NCBI RefSeq assembly: GCF_001591045.1
Contig: NZ_BCUA01000001.1
Location: 1 to 64,000 of the forward strand
Direction: 5' to 3'
Source of the DNA: Sphingopyxis granuli NBRC 100800
GTDB taxonomy: Bacteria > Pseudomonadota > Alphaproteobacteria > Sphingomonadales > Sphingomonadaceae
Length of the DNA stretch: 64,000 nt
How positions within the stretch are numbered: the stretch's first letter is position 1; every line of letters starts with the position of its first letter. Below the pieces are notes generated by a model that ran no database searches, had not been told where the DNA came from, and worked only from the letters and a program-made list of their open reading frames with translations. Position numbers and translations under genes: made by a program. This document shows positions 43,503 to 52,990 of the stretch, one piece after another.

Positions 43503-45109
43503 GCCGCGCGGATATAGAGCGGCTGCTTGTTGAGGCCATCGGCCCGGAGCGCCGCACTTTCCGCATCGCGGGCGGGCTCGCCATGATCGCGACCGCCGCC
43601 GGAGTATTGCTGCTTGGCCTGTCGGGATGGTTCATAACCGGCGCCGCGCTCGCTGGGCTTGGCGGTGTGTTGATGGTTCAGGCCTTCAACTACCTACTAC
43701 CGAGCGCGATGATCCGGCTGCTTGCGATCATTCGCACAGCGGCACGTTATGGCGAACGCCTCACCGGGCACCGGGCCGCCCTGATGGCGCTCGCTGCGGT
43801 TCGGGCGCGCCTATTCGACCACATCCTGACCACTCATGACGTGCGGGCGGTATCGGCGGGCGATGCTGTGACGCGGCTCGTTCAGGACATCGACGCGCTC
43901 GAAGACAGCCTGATCCGAAAGCCTGCGCTCCCGGCTGCCCTGGTAGGAGCCGCCATCGGCTTTGGCCTCACATGGCTTGCCAGTCCTTGGGCTAGCTTCT
44001 CTCTGCTCATGTTGCTCGTCGGACTCGTCATGTGGGCGCACCTGGCGACGCCGCGGCTGCTGGCTACTGCTGCTACCGACATGGCCACGGCGCAGGCACG
44101 GCTCAAGGCGAGTATGGTAGATCATGCGTCGGCCTCGCCCGAAATTCTTGCTTATGGCTTGGCGCCGGCCATCGCGCGAAGTCTTGAAGCCGAGACGTCC
44201 GCGCTGGACAGGGCGCGTCGCCGCTTCGCAAGGGGTGAGGCGATCATTGATGCGGGCCTCACCTTTGGCGGCGGTATCGCCATGGCAGCCATCCTGTTCC
44301 TCTCTCATGCGGCGCTTCCCATGACGGTGCTGGCGGTGCTGGCGACGGCGGGTGCGGTCGAAGCTCTTTCCGGCTATGTACGTGGTGTATCGCGAGGCGC
44401 ACTGGTGTCGACGGCCCTTGCGCGATTGGAAGATATAGCGGAGCAGAGTTCTTCGCTTGCGCGGACGGAGGGATCACCCACGCCGATTGGACGAACGATC
44501 GCCTTTGATCGGGGTGGCGTGCATATCCGGCTCGAAGCGGGTGAACGCCTGGGGATCGCGGGACGATCCGGTAGCGGCAAGACCAGCCTGCTCGAAACGC
44601 TGGCCGGGATTCGTCCCGCCACCGCTGATTGTGGCATTAGCCTCGATGACCAGGCTCTTGCCGTGCTGCCGCCCGGAGCGGTGCGTGCGGCTTTTGCGCT
44701 GTCGCCGCAGGATGCCCAGCTCCTGTCAGGAACGGTTCGCGACAATCTGCGCGTCGCACGCCCGGGTCTCAGCGACGAGCAGCTTTGGGCGGCGCTGGAA
44801 GTAACCTGCCTCGCGGCCGACGTCCGCGCTATGCCGCAAGGGCTTGATCAATGGGTGGGCGATGGCGGCGCGCGCCTGTCGGGCGGGCAGCGCAAGCGCC
44901 TTTCCATCGCGCGCGCCATCCTTTCAGCAAGGCGATGGTTGCTGCTCGACGAGCCGAGCGAAGGCCTTGATAGGATGACGGAAGCGCGGCTTGTTCGCGG
45001 GCTCGATAGCTGGCTTCGCGAGACGGAGGCGGGTCTTGTCGTCGTCAGCCATCGACGGGCCTTGCTGGCTCTCGCGGGCGAGGGACGCGTTATCGAGCTT
45101 GGAGACTGA
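43499..45109 (+). CDS. cydC: Thiol reductant ABC exporter subunit CydC
   Basis: A 536-residue half-transporter with a GTG start. The membrane domain is followed by an ABC ATPase with Walker A GRSGSGKTSLLE, signature LSGGQRKRLSIARA and Walker B WLLLDEPSEGLD. It partners CydD. The pair is divergent from cydABX, so all five genes for assembly and function of the bd oxidase are here. Confidence 0.92.
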   Translation: MSRADIERLLVEAIGPERRTFRIAGGLAMIATAAGVLLLGLSGWFITGAALAGLGGVLMVQAFNYLLPSAMIRLLAIIRTAARYGERLTGHRAALMALAAVRARLFDHILTTHDVRAVSAGDAVTRLVQDIDALEDSLIRKPALPAALVGAAIGFGLTWLASPWASFSLLMLLVGLVMWAHLATPRLLATAATDMATAQARLKASMVDHASASPEILAYGLAPAIARSLEAETSALDRARRRFARGEAIIDAGLTFGGGIAMAAILFLSHAALPMTVLAVLATAGAVEALSGYVRGVSRGALVSTALARLEDIAEQSSSLARTEGSPTPIGRTIAFDRGGVHIRLEAGERLGIAGRSGSGKTSLLETLAGIRPATADCGISLDDQALAVLPPGAVRAAFALSPQDAQLLSGTVRDNLRVARPGLSDEQLWAALEVTCLAADVRAMPQGLDQWVGDGGARLSGGQRKRLSIARAILSARRWLLLDEPSEGLDRMTEARLVRGLDSWLRETEAGLVVVSHRRALLALAGEGRVIELGD

Positions 45110-45135
45110 CGGCACCAACTATTCGTGATGTACGA

Positions 45136-45510
45136 TTACAATATTCGAGCGAAGGTCGCCGCCGATCCCCTTGCGCGCGATCCGGCGCCCTTCGTTCCCG
45201 GTCGCACGTTCCTGGGCGAAATTCCCGCCAGAGCGCAGAGCAGTTTCGCGGTGTTTTCCAGCATGTCCGGCGCGAGGCTGTAAAGGACGAGCTTCGCATC
45301 GCGGCGTGTCTCCACCAGCTCCGCTTTGCGCAGGATGGCAAGCTGCTGCGACAGGCCGGGTTGGCCGATCCCCGTCATGGTTTCGAGTTCGCCCACCGAT
45401 TTCTCGCCATTCTCGAGCAGTGTCCGCATCAGTTTCAGGCGTACGTCATGGGCGAGCGCCTTAAGGACGTCAGTGATCGTGCCGAGTTCGGTGTCGGTGA
45501 AGCTCGTCAC
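45136..45510 (-). CDS. ArsR-family transcriptional regulator
   Basis: A 124-residue winged-helix repressor; core VLKALAHDVRLKLMRTLLEN, recognition helix TGIGQPGLSQQLAILRKAEL and wing TRRDAKLVLYSL. It has only one cysteine (AKLLCAL), so it lacks a disulfide-type sensor. The C-terminal 25 residues are basic and variable. Its ATG overlaps the peroxiredoxin stop, so they are one transcript. Effector unknown. Confidence 0.88.
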   Translation of the reverse strand: MTSFTDTELGTITDVLKALAHDVRLKLMRTLLENGEKSVGELETMTGIGQPGLSQQLAILRKAELVETRRDAKLVLYSLAPDMLENTAKLLCALAGISPRNVRPGTKGAGSRARGSAATFARIL

Positions 45511-46172
45511 TTGCCTGCCTCCGTGTCCTGGTCGGGGCGCGTCCGATGGAACCAGCAGGTATCGCCCGCGGCATCGAGTGCCGAGGCCTGATCCTGGTAG
45601 GGCGGGAGTAGTACGTCGTCGCCGGGGCGCCAGCCTTCGGGCGTGACGACATTGGTTTTGTCGACCCTTTGCAACGCGGCGATGACGCGTAGCAGTTCTT
45701 CCACCGATCGGCCGATGGTGGCCGGGTAGCAGAGCCTGGCGCGAATGATGCCATCGGGATCAATAAAGAAAGTCGCGCGCAGCGTGGCCGCGTCGGGCGC
45801 ATCGTCCGCAAGCATCCCGTAGGCGCGGCCGATCACCATCGACGGGTCTTCGACGACCGGAAAGCTGACGGTTACACCGAAATGCTCATGGATCGCGCGT
45901 ACCCATCCCAGATGCGAATAGAGGCTGTCGACCGAGACCGCTACCAGCGCACAATTAAGCGCCGCGAACCGCTCGCTGGCGCGCGAGAGGGCGATGAATT
46001 CGCTGGTACAGACCGGCGTGAAATCGGCAGGATGCGAGAACAATAGCACCCAGCGGCCACGATAATCGGACAGATTCATTTCGCCCATGGTCGACCGCGC
46101 CTGGAAATCGGGCGCGGCATCGCCGATCTGGAGCGGCGAGCAAACGGCATTCTCGTCTGCGTTGGAACTCAA
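45507..46172 (-). CDS. Peroxiredoxin (1-Cys Prx6-like)
   Basis: A 221-residue peroxiredoxin that reduces peroxides through a single N-terminal catalytic cysteine: FSHPADFTPVCTSEFIALSR (Cys about residue 55). A C-terminal domain typical of Prx6/AhpC-TSA members (VIAALQRVDKTNVVTPEGWRPGD) is present. It is divergent from trxC, which may serve as its reductant, and precedes an arsR gene. Confidence 0.92.
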   Translation of the reverse strand: MSSNADENAVCSPLQIGDAAPDFQARSTMGEMNLSDYRGRWVLLFSHPADFTPVCTSEFIALSRASERFAALNCALVAVSVDSLYSHLGWVRAIHEHFGVTVSFPVVEDPSMVIGRAYGMLADDAPDAATLRATFFIDPDGIIRARLCYPATIGRSVEELLRVIAALQRVDKTNVVTPEGWRPGDDVLLPPYQDQASALDAAGDTCWFHRTRPDQDTEAGK

Positions 46173-46279
46173 CTTTTCTACTCCTGGAGGCGGTAAGCCT
46201 TGTAGCCCTTTTCTTACACGGTTACATCATACGGGTAAACGATTAAGCGGCGTTTGCGTTTCACAGGAGAGACGTCCAC

Positions 46280-46723
46280 ATGTCCGATGCCCAGCTTGTG
46301 GTTTGCCCGGTCTGCGCGAGCATCAATCGCGTTCCGGCTGCGAAGATTGGCGCCGCGCCAAATTGCGGACGATGCTCGATGCCATTGTTCCAGGGTCAGC
46401 CCATCGATGTCGATGCGACTGCGTTTGATCGCCATGTGGGACGCGGAGACCTGCCGGTTCTCGTGGATTTCTGGGCGAGCTGGTGCGGGCCGTGCCGTGC
46501 GATGGCGCCAGCGTTCAAGGCAGCGGCTGCCGATCTGGAGCCTTATGTCCGGCTGTTGAAGGTCGACACGGAAGCCGAGCAGGGCATTGCGGGGCGATAC
46601 CGTATCCAGTCGATCCCGACGCTCATCCTGTTCAGGGGTGGCCGTGAGATCGCGCGACAGGCCGGCGCCATGGATCGCGCGCGACTCGTCGGATGGGTCA
46701 GGCAGGTTCTTGCTACCGTCTGA
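46280..46723 (+). CDS. trxC: Thioredoxin 2 (TrxC)
   Basis: A 147-residue thioredoxin with an N-terminal zinc ribbon (CPVC at about 9-12 and CGRC at about 29-32) and the canonical WCGPC active site in LVDFWASWCGPCRAMAPAF. This is the TrxC layout, induced by oxidative stress in studied bacteria. Divergent from the peroxiredoxin gene. Confidence 0.95.
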   Translation: MSDAQLVVCPVCASINRVPAAKIGAAPNCGRCSMPLFQGQPIDVDATAFDRHVGRGDLPVLVDFWASWCGPCRAMAPAFKAAAADLEPYVRLLKVDTEAEQGIAGRYRIQSIPTLILFRGGREIARQAGAMDRARLVGWVRQVLATV

Positions 46724-47053
46724 GGCGTCGGCCGCTCATCTGATAATTATAATTACTCTAAATGATGCTCTGGTACGGGCTTGTGCCAAGATGCCTGCGT
46801 ACGGGATGGGACTATAATTCCAGTTTTCGGAAGGGATTGAAAAATCCGGTCAGAGCAATTAGGTCCACAAGTATAACACGATTAATATAAATATGTATCT
46901 TTTTCCTGTCGTTCTCGCAGTCGCAGGAGACGATAGAATGACAGACGAGGCTGCTCCCACCATGCCCGGGATCAGCGAACCGGCGCGCGCCGCCCCACAA
47001 AGCCGGCACCACCCGCGTATCAAAGGCCCGCGTATCAAAGGAAAGATAAGGCC
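46724..47053. other. Intergenic region before the persulfide dioxygenase gene
   Basis: No gene was supported here. It is AT-rich in two places: a perfect 12-bp palindrome TAATTATAATTA at 46744-46755 and a promoter-like TAATATAA at 46883-46890, the latter shared with the sqr promoter region. It likely contains the control region for the two sulfur genes that follow. Confidence 0.5.
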
Positions 47054-47974
47054 ATGACCGACCCGCATATCCGTGAAGCCGCCCGGATCGTCGAGGCCGC
47101 GAGCAACGCGCGGCCCGCGGTCATCCGCAGCTTCTTCGACGAGGACACATTCACCGTGACCCACGTCATCTCCGATCCCGCCACCGCCAAAGCGGCGATC
47201 ATCGACAGTGTGCTGGATTTCGACCCGGCGTCGGGGCGCTCCTCCTTCGCGTCCGCTGACAAGGTGATCGACTATATCCGCAAGGGAGGTCTGGAGGTCG
47301 AATGGCTGCTCGAGACGCACGCTCATGCCGACCATCTGTCGGCCGCGCCCTACTTCCAAGAGAAGCTGGGCGGCACGCTGGCGATCGGCCGCCATATCCT
47401 CACAGTGCAGGAGGTCTTCGGCAAGATTTTCAACGAGGGCACACGCTTCGCGCGCGACGGCTCGCAGTTCGACCACCTGTTCGATGATGGCGATCGCTTC
47501 AAAGTCGGCTCGATCGAGGCGATCGCGCTGCATGTGCCGGGCCATACCCCTGCTGACATGACCTATGTGATCGGCGATGCCGCGTTCATCGGCGATACGC
47601 TGTTCATGCCCGACTATGGGACCGCCCGCGCCGACTTTCCGGGCGGCGACGCGCGCACGCTCTATCGTTCGATCCGGCGCCTGCTCTCGCTGCCCGACCA
47701 GACGGCCCTGCATCTCTGCCACGACTACAAGGCCCCCGGGCGCGATACCTATGCCTGGGAGACGTCAGTGGGCGAGGAGCGGCAGCGTAACGTCCATGTC
47801 CGCGACGGCGTGAGCGAGGACCAGTTCGTCGCCATGCGCGAGGCGCGCGATGCGACACTCGGGATGCCCCGGCTGATTCTGCCGTCCATTCAGGTCAACA
47901 TGCGCGGCGGCCATATGCCGGAGCCGGAGGATAACGGCACCAGCTATCTGAAGCTGCCGGTCAACACGCTGTAA
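47054..47974 (+). CDS. Persulfide dioxygenase-like MBL-fold protein (Blh/ETHE1 type)
   Basis: A 306-residue metallo-beta-lactamase-fold protein expected to oxidise glutathione persulfide to sulfite. The iron-binding THAHADHLS motif is at about residues 92-100, then HVPGHTPAD and a histidine in LHLCHDYKAPG. It resembles Blh, encoded with BigR in other bacteria. A TauE/SafE gene follows by four bases, and sulfite export would be the next step. Confidence 0.92.
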   Translation: MTDPHIREAARIVEAASNARPAVIRSFFDEDTFTVTHVISDPATAKAAIIDSVLDFDPASGRSSFASADKVIDYIRKGGLEVEWLLETHAHADHLSAAPYFQEKLGGTLAIGRHILTVQEVFGKIFNEGTRFARDGSQFDHLFDDGDRFKVGSIEAIALHVPGHTPADMTYVIGDAAFIGDTLFMPDYGTARADFPGGDARTLYRSIRRLLSLPDQTALHLCHDYKAPGRDTYAWETSVGEERQRNVHVRDGVSEDQFVAMREARDATLGMPRLILPSIQVNMRGGHMPEPEDNGTSYLKLPVNTL

Positions 47975-47978
47975 CGCG

Positions 47979-48773
47979 ATGACGCTCGAACCCATCCAAT
48001 ATCTGCTTGGCGCCGGATCTGGTTCGCTCGTCGGCTTCACCCTGGGTCTCGTGGGAGGCGGCGGGTCGATCCTCGCCGTCCCCCTCATGGTCTATCTGGT
48101 CGGCGTTGCCTCACCGCATGTCGCGATCGGCACCAGCGCCCTCGCGGTCGCCGTCAGTGCCGGGGCCAATCTCGTGCCCCATGCCCGCCAGCGCACAATC
48201 AAATGGCGCTGCGCTGGCATGTTCGCGGCCGCGGGTGTTGCCGGCGCCTATGTCGGATCGACACTGGGCAAGGCGTTCGACGGCCAGAAGCTGCTTTTCC
48301 TGTTCGCGCTGCTGATGATCCTCGTTGGCGCGTTGATGCTGAAAAGCCGCGGCGATCCCGGCAATCCCGATGTCCAATGCGAGCGTGAGAACGCGCCCAA
48401 GGTGATCGGCTATGGTGGCGCCACCGGCCTATTCTCGGGCTTCTTCGGCATCGGCGGCGGTTTTCTGATCGTTCCCGGGCTTATGGCCTCTACGGGGATG
48501 CCGATGCGCAACGCAGTCGGCTCATCGCTGGTTGCCGTCACCGCCTTCGGCCTGACGGCCGCGCTCAACTATGCCTTTTCCGGTCTGGTCGATTGGTGGC
48601 TTGCGGCGGTGTTCATCGGCGGCGGCATAGTCGGGGGCGTCGTCGGCGCGGCGCTCTCGCAACGGCTGTCAGCCCACAAGGGCGCGCTCAACACGATCTT
48701 CGCCTTGCTGATCTTCGCGGTCGCCGCCTACATGCTGTGGCGCAGCGCGGCTGCCATCTGGAACGGAATTTGA
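47979..48773 (+). CDS. TauE/SafE-family sulfite exporter
   Basis: A 264-residue membrane protein with about seven or eight helices and the two family repeats GSLVGFTLGLVGGGGSILAV and GLFSGFFGIGGGFLIVPGLM. TauE/SafE proteins export sulfite or organosulfonates. Encoded right after the persulfide dioxygenase, so it probably removes its sulfite product. Confidence 0.92.
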   Translation: MTLEPIQYLLGAGSGSLVGFTLGLVGGGGSILAVPLMVYLVGVASPHVAIGTSALAVAVSAGANLVPHARQRTIKWRCAGMFAAAGVAGAYVGSTLGKAFDGQKLLFLFALLMILVGALMLKSRGDPGNPDVQCERENAPKVIGYGGATGLFSGFFGIGGGFLIVPGLMASTGMPMRNAVGSSLVAVTAFGLTAALNYAFSGLVDWWLAAVFIGGGIVGGVVGAALSQRLSAHKGALNTIFALLIFAVAAYMLWRSAAAIWNGI

Positions 48774-48851
48774 GCAATCCAGAAACTGCCGGACATCGGC
48801 TTTCGGCTGCCTCCTGTCTCGCTATGGAAAACGCGGTGCTGACCGGGAATT

Positions 48852-49628
48852 TCAATCCTCCTTCCCGCCGCGCGGGACCGCCTTCAGGAAATCCTTGAGG
48901 TCCATCGGGAAGGGAAAGACGATGGTCGAGCTGCGCTCGTTGGCGATCACGTTGAGGGTCGAGAGATAGCGCAGCTGCATCGCTTCCGGCCGCTGGCCCA
49001 GGATTTCGGCGGCCTCGAGCAGCTTCTGCGCCGCCTGCTGCTCGCCCTCGGCATTGATGATCTTGGCGCGCCGCTCGCGTTCGGCCTCGGCCTGGCGGGC
49101 GATCGCGCGGACCATCGATTCATCGATGTCGACATGCTTGATCTCGACATTGGCGACCTTGATCCCCCAGGCGTCGGTCTGCGCATCGAGGATCTTCTGG
49201 ATATCGGCATTGAGCTTGTCGCGTTCGGCCAACATATCGTCCAGCTCATGCTTGCCGAGGACCGAACGCAGCGTGGTCTGGGCCAGTTCGCTGGTCGCCT
49301 GCATGAAATTCTCGACCTGGATGGTGGCCCGCTCGGGATCGATGACCCGGAAATAGATCACCGCGCTGACGCGGACGGAGACGTTGTCGCGCGAGATCAC
49401 ATCCTGTGTCGGCACATCGAGCACCACCGTCCGCAAATCCATCCGGACCATCTGCTGGACATAGGGAACAAGCAGGATGAGGCCGGGCCCCTTGACGCCC
49501 GTAAAGCGTCCGAGGGTGAACACCACGCCGCGCTCATATTCGCGCAGGACCTTGATCGCTGCTGTGAGGAACAGGAGGATGAGGACGAACGCCGGAATGT
49601 AGAAGGCCAGACTACCGAGCATATCCAT
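48852..49628 (-). CDS. Slipin (SPFH/band 7 membrane protein)
   Basis: A 258-residue stomatin-like protein with one N-terminal transmembrane helix ([20 protein letters not shown]) and an SPFH domain ([40 protein letters not shown]) plus an alanine/glutamate-rich coiled coil. Such slipins form membrane scaffolds and pair with NfeD proteases. It follows the NfeD gene, with an AAGGAGAATC ribosome site. Confidence 0.93.
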   Translation of the reverse strand: MDMLGSLAFYIPAFVLILLFLTAAIKVLREYERGVVFTLGRFTGVKGPGLILLVPYVQQMVRMDLRTVVLDVPTQDVISRDNVSVRVSAVIYFRVIDPERATIQVENFMQATSELAQTTLRSVLGKHELDDMLAERDKLNADIQKILDAQTDAWGIKVANVEIKHVDIDESMVRAIARQAEAERERRAKIINAEGEQQAAQKLLEAAEILGQRPEAMQLRYLSTLNVIANERSSTIVFPFPMDLKDFLKAVPRGGKED

Positions 49629-49639
49629 CCTGATTCTCC

Positions 49640-50992
49640 TTAGTTTTCCATGGAACTGGCGAAATCCGTATCGGCCTGTGTGACGTCGAGCGTCAGGCCT
49701 TCAAGCCCTGTGACACGCACGGGCATGCCGGCTTTCAGATCGGCGGCGCCCGCCGCCTGCCAGCGTTCGCCATGCGCGAAGACATGACCGGTTCCGCCCG
49801 CCCAGTCGAGCACCGTGCCGCTGGCCCCGATCATCTCTTCCCGGCCGCTGACGATTTTTCGTCGCCGCGAAACCAGCGCCAGGCGGGCGATCACGACCGT
49901 CAGTGCCAGGCTCGCGATGGCCACGCTTGCGACGGCTGGCCAACCGATCTGGAACTGCGGGACGTCGGTGTCGATCAGGATCGCCCCGCCAAGCATGAAC
50001 GCGACCAGTCCGCCAATGCCCAATATCCCGAAGGATGGCGAGAAGGCTTCCGCCGCCATCAGGGCGATGCCGAGCAGGATGAGGGCAGCGCCGGCGTAGT
50101 TCACTGGCAGCGCCGAAAAGGCATACAAGCCGGTAAGCAGACAAATCGCCCCGATCGTTCCGGGGTAGAGCGCGCCGGGGTTCATGAACTCGAACATCAG
50201 GCCATAGACGCCGATCATCATCAGGATCAGGGCGACGTTCGGATTGGTGATCGCGCCGAGAAAGCGCGTGCGCCAGTTCGGCGGCGCATCGACCAGCGTG
50301 AGATCGCGGGTTGCGAGCTTGGCCTCGTTTTCCCCCACGACGACCCTGCGCCCGTCGAGCTGGGCGAGAAGATCGGCGCGATCTCGGGCGACGAGATCGA
50401 TGACATTCTGCGCGCGGGCGGCATTCGCGGACAAGCTGGCCGCAGTTTGCACGGCTGCCTCCGCCCAGTCCGCATTGCGCCCCCTGAGTTCGGCGAGCGA
50501 GCGGATATAGGCGATGGCGTCGTTGCGCGCCTTGGCCTCGCTCGCATCCTCCACTTTGGGCGCGGCCGTTTCATCCTTTTCGTCCCCGTCGCGGGGCGGC
50601 GACAGCGGATTGCCGCTGCCGCCGATCTGCACGGGCGTCGCCGCGCCGAGATTGGTGCCCGGCGCCATCGCCGCGACATGGCTGGCGTAGAGGATGTAGG
50701 TCCCGGCGCTTGCGGCCCGTCCACCGCTCGGGCTGACATAGGTCACCACCGGCACCGGCGAACGCAATATCTCCCGGATGATGTCGCGCATCGCGCTGTC
50801 GAGGCCGCCCGGTGTGTCCATCTCGATGATGACCAGCGGCGCGCGCTCGGCGGCGGCGCGCTCCAGCCCCCGAACGACATAGTCGGAGGTCGCGGGACCG
50901 ATCGCACCCTGCAACGACAGTACCGGGGCCGTACGTGCAGGCTGCGCCAAGCCCGGAGCCACCCAAAACAGCAGGCCCGCCAAGAGACCCAA
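49640..50992 (-). CDS. NfeD-type membrane serine protease
   Basis: A protein of about 450 residues with a ClpP-like protease domain, four or so transmembrane helices and a C-terminal OB-fold. The N-terminal signal-like segment [16 protein letters not shown] is followed by [20 protein letters not shown] and the catalytic serine in [20 protein letters not shown]; a lysine in [20 protein letters not shown] is the likely base. It probably cleaves the slipin partner. The start is uncertain: TTG 50992 is listed; an in-frame ATA at 51040 has an AGGAGAG ribosome site five bases upstream and may be the mutated or unusual original start. Confidence 0.88.
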   Translation of the reverse strand: MGLLAGLLFWVAPGLAQPARTAPVLSLQGAIGPATSDYVVRGLERAAAERAPLVIIEMDTPGGLDSAMRDIIREILRSPVPVVTYVSPSGGRAASAGTYILYASHVAAMAPGTNLGAATPVQIGGSGNPLSPPRDGDEKDETAAPKVEDASEAKARNDAIAYIRSLAELRGRNADWAEAAVQTAASLSANAARAQNVIDLVARDRADLLAQLDGRRVVVGENEAKLATRDLTLVDAPPNWRTRFLGAITNPNVALILMMIGVYGLMFEFMNPGALYPGTIGAICLLTGLYAFSALPVNYAGAALILLGIALMAAEAFSPSFGILGIGGLVAFMLGGAILIDTDVPQFQIGWPAVASVAIASLALTVVIARLALVSRRRKIVSGREEMIGASGTVLDWAGGTGHVFAHGERWQAAGAADLKAGMPVRVTGLEGLTLDVTQADTDFASSMEN

Positions 50993-51040
50993 CAGAACCA
51001 GGACAAACGACGGACAGACGGTGGAGCGGATGCGCGTTAT

Positions 51041-51543
51041 GGGCCTCTCCTTTCCCGGCGATTTACCCGGAAGCGTTCATGCTGGACGCAAGTGTCGCGA
51101 ACAGCAACCTTATGCGCAACACGCTTCCTTGCTTTTTCGGGCCATGGTAGCCTCTCATCCAGTCTTGCCGCGGGAAGTATAGCAAGAGCGCATGCGACAT
51201 TGCGGGTTCGATCCCACCATGTCGCTACGTGAGTTTCCGTAGCGTCGTTCCATGCGTGGAACCGACGCGCAACGAAATTACGCTAACAATTTCGCGTTCA
51301 CTCTGGCGAGGCACGCCGCGCGCCTCCGTCCGGGGTGCAGCCGCACCAAAGCTATCGATGGAGGGGCTGGGAAACGGTCGCTATCAAGCTTTCGGCACAG
51401 CGTGGTTCAGGGCCGCCTACACCCAGTTGCTGGGCCGATGAGAAGACCTCGACCATCTTGAGCGTATGGATCTCCTCGTCAGACTGCGTGACGGGATTTT
51501 CCCATTTGCGAGCATTCCAGATGGGGCGATGCGCCACCCTCTA
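51041..51543. other. Intergenic region between NfeD and hemerythrin genes
   Basis: No gene, tRNA or clear mobile end was seen. A small hairpin GTTCC-atgcgt-GGAAC occurs at about 51246-51261. Short frames lack ribosome sites. Confidence 0.4.
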
Positions 51544-52089
51544 TCATGAATCGAGATACTTCGCCTTCAGGTCCTTGAGCATGTCGTGCAGCTGTTCGTG
51601 ACGACCTGAGCCCATCACCTCCTCTTCATGTCGATCAAAGGCGGAGACCAGACCATCCATCACTTCCGGTGCGACGATGCGATCAGCCATCGGGAACAGG
51701 ACAGTATTTTCCTTCTCGATATGCGCTCTCATGTGGCCGGCATAAGCCGTGGCTGCTTCTGAAAATTTCGCCGGTGACATTGCTGGTTCGGTTGCATTGG
51801 CCATTGCCGCAACAAGCGCGCGGCCTTGTTCATGTTCCGACAGCATCACCGATATCGGGCCGCCATCGGCCGGTAGACCGGCCTCAATCATGGCGGGAAA
51901 CAACAGGCCTTCCTCTTTGCCGTGGTGGCATGTGTCGGCAAATTCCCGTAGAAACCCCAGAAATTGCATGACGTCCGCTGATGCCGCGCTCCCCTGTCTG
52001 GCTCCGTCCGAGATTTGATCGAGGATCTTGAGGGCCATCAGGATGGCGTCATGTTCGTGCTTCAGAACATCAATAGCCTGGCTCACCAT
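51544..52089 (-). CDS. Hemerythrin-domain protein
   Basis: A 181-residue four-helix hemerythrin-like protein with a di-iron pattern: LKHEHDAILMAL, TCHHGKEEGLLFPAMIEAGL, LSEHEQGRALVAAM and HMRAHIEKENTVLFPMADRI provide the expected His/Glu ligands. It may bind oxygen, nitric oxide or act as an iron/redox sensor. The start at 52089 is chosen because it has GGGAG upstream; an ATG at 52131 has none. An IS200-like element lies just upstream. Confidence 0.9.
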   Translation of the reverse strand: MVSQAIDVLKHEHDAILMALKILDQISDGARQGSAASADVMQFLGFLREFADTCHHGKEEGLLFPAMIEAGLPADGGPISVMLSEHEQGRALVAAMANATEPAMSPAKFSEAATAYAGHMRAHIEKENTVLFPMADRIVAPEVMDGLVSAFDRHEEEVMGSGRHEQLHDMLKDLKAKYLDS

Positions 52090-52159
52090 CGTCTCCCGCT
52101 GATTCATTGCATGGATGGGATGATCAAACATGGAATAGACGGTGCTGTCGACCAGATTT

Positions 52160-52640
52160 TAGAGTCCCACTGGTGGAGGAACCCCTCCGACTTCAGTCGA
52201 AGGCTGTCACACGACTTTTCATCATCGCTACCATATCGTGTGGGCGCCCAAGTATCGCTTCAAGGTGCTGCATGGCGAGGTCCGTTTGCGGGTGCGCGAG
52301 ATCATCCGGCAGGTCTGCGCCGAGATGGGCGTGACCATCATTAACGGCGCCCTGTCGCGCGATCACGTCCATATGTTCGTCGAAATACCACCGCACGTCT
52401 CGGTCAGCGACTTCGTGCGCCGGGCAAAGGGACGCTCATCCCGAAAGATCCAGCAGGAGTTCGAGCATATCCGCAAACGTTACTGGGGCCAGCGGTTCTG
52501 GGGCAGGGGCTACTTCTCGACCACTTCCGGAAACATCACCGATGACATCATCATGGGCTATCTCGACCGGCATATCCGCAAGGATGGCTTCAGCCCCTCC
52601 CCATGATCCTACCGGCGTCAGCCGGTCAGTCATTCAGGAC
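52160..52640 (+). mobile_element. IS200/IS605-like element with terminal hairpins
   Basis: A short element carrying one Y1 transposase. Left hairpin CCT-C-CGACT-TC-AGTCG-A-AGG at 52184-52203 and a perfect right hairpin ACCGGC-GTCA-GCCGGT at 52611-52626 fit the subterminal structures of this family. Exact ends are not determined. No inverted repeats or target duplication are expected for this family. Confidence 0.7.
52238..52606 (+). CDS. IS200-like Y1 transposase (TnpA)
   Basis: A HUH single-strand transposase. HUH motif is DHVHMFVEIPP and the nucleophilic tyrosine is probably in IIMGYLDRHIRK. The GTG at 52238 is the first possible start, yet homology extends upstream in the same frame (HTTFHHRYHIVWAPKYR) to a stop at 52160 with no start codon. 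So either translation begins on a non-standard codon or the true start was lost and the element is inactive. Confidence 0.8.
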   Translation: MWAPKYRFKVLHGEVRLRVREIIRQVCAEMGVTIINGALSRDHVHMFVEIPPHVSVSDFVRRAKGRSSRKIQQEFEHIRKRYWGQRFWGRGYFSTTSGNITDDIIMGYLDRHIRKDGFSPSP

Positions 52641-52649
52641 TATTGAGGA

Positions 52650-52990
52650 CTATTGAGCGGCTTGGTGAGGCGCGCGCCAACCATCACTGCCACCTGGAAT
52701 GCGCTGCCAAGCTGCTTCGCCATGAAGAAGGGTTGCCGCCGCCAGGACGCGTTCCAGCAGTAGTTTCTGGTGTGCCGCCCGGTGCCGGACCGACAGGATC
52801 CTGCTGAACAGAAAGAAATGATCATGAAGGTCACGGCAAGAAAAGCGGAAAAATCGGTTTCTGGAGAGCAGACGCGTCTCGGTTATCCGCTGTTTGTCTT
52901 TGCCTTTTCGAATGCCGTCGACACGGTAATCACTCCGGTCGACAGGGCGCGGTGTGAAGCGGCTGACTACCCAGCCATGATGCAGCCCAT
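52650..52990. other. Intergenic region after the IS200-like element
   Basis: A tandem GGACTATTGA pair at 52639-52658 marks the edge of the element. Open frames on both strands (for example one beginning MIMKVTARKAEKSV at 52818) lack ribosome sites and family resemblance. Nothing else was supported. Confidence 0.35.

Noticed and set aside
46859-47722. A 287-codon minus-strand frame
   Set aside because: It is antisense to the persulfide dioxygenase gene with its intact THAHADH motif.
51200-51225. A GGGTTCGATCCC stretch like a tRNA T-loop
   Set aside because: The flanking bases do not pair as a T-stem and no acceptor or anticodon arms were found.
49772-51232. A 486-codon plus-strand frame
   Set aside because: It is antisense to the NfeD gene and shows no domain.
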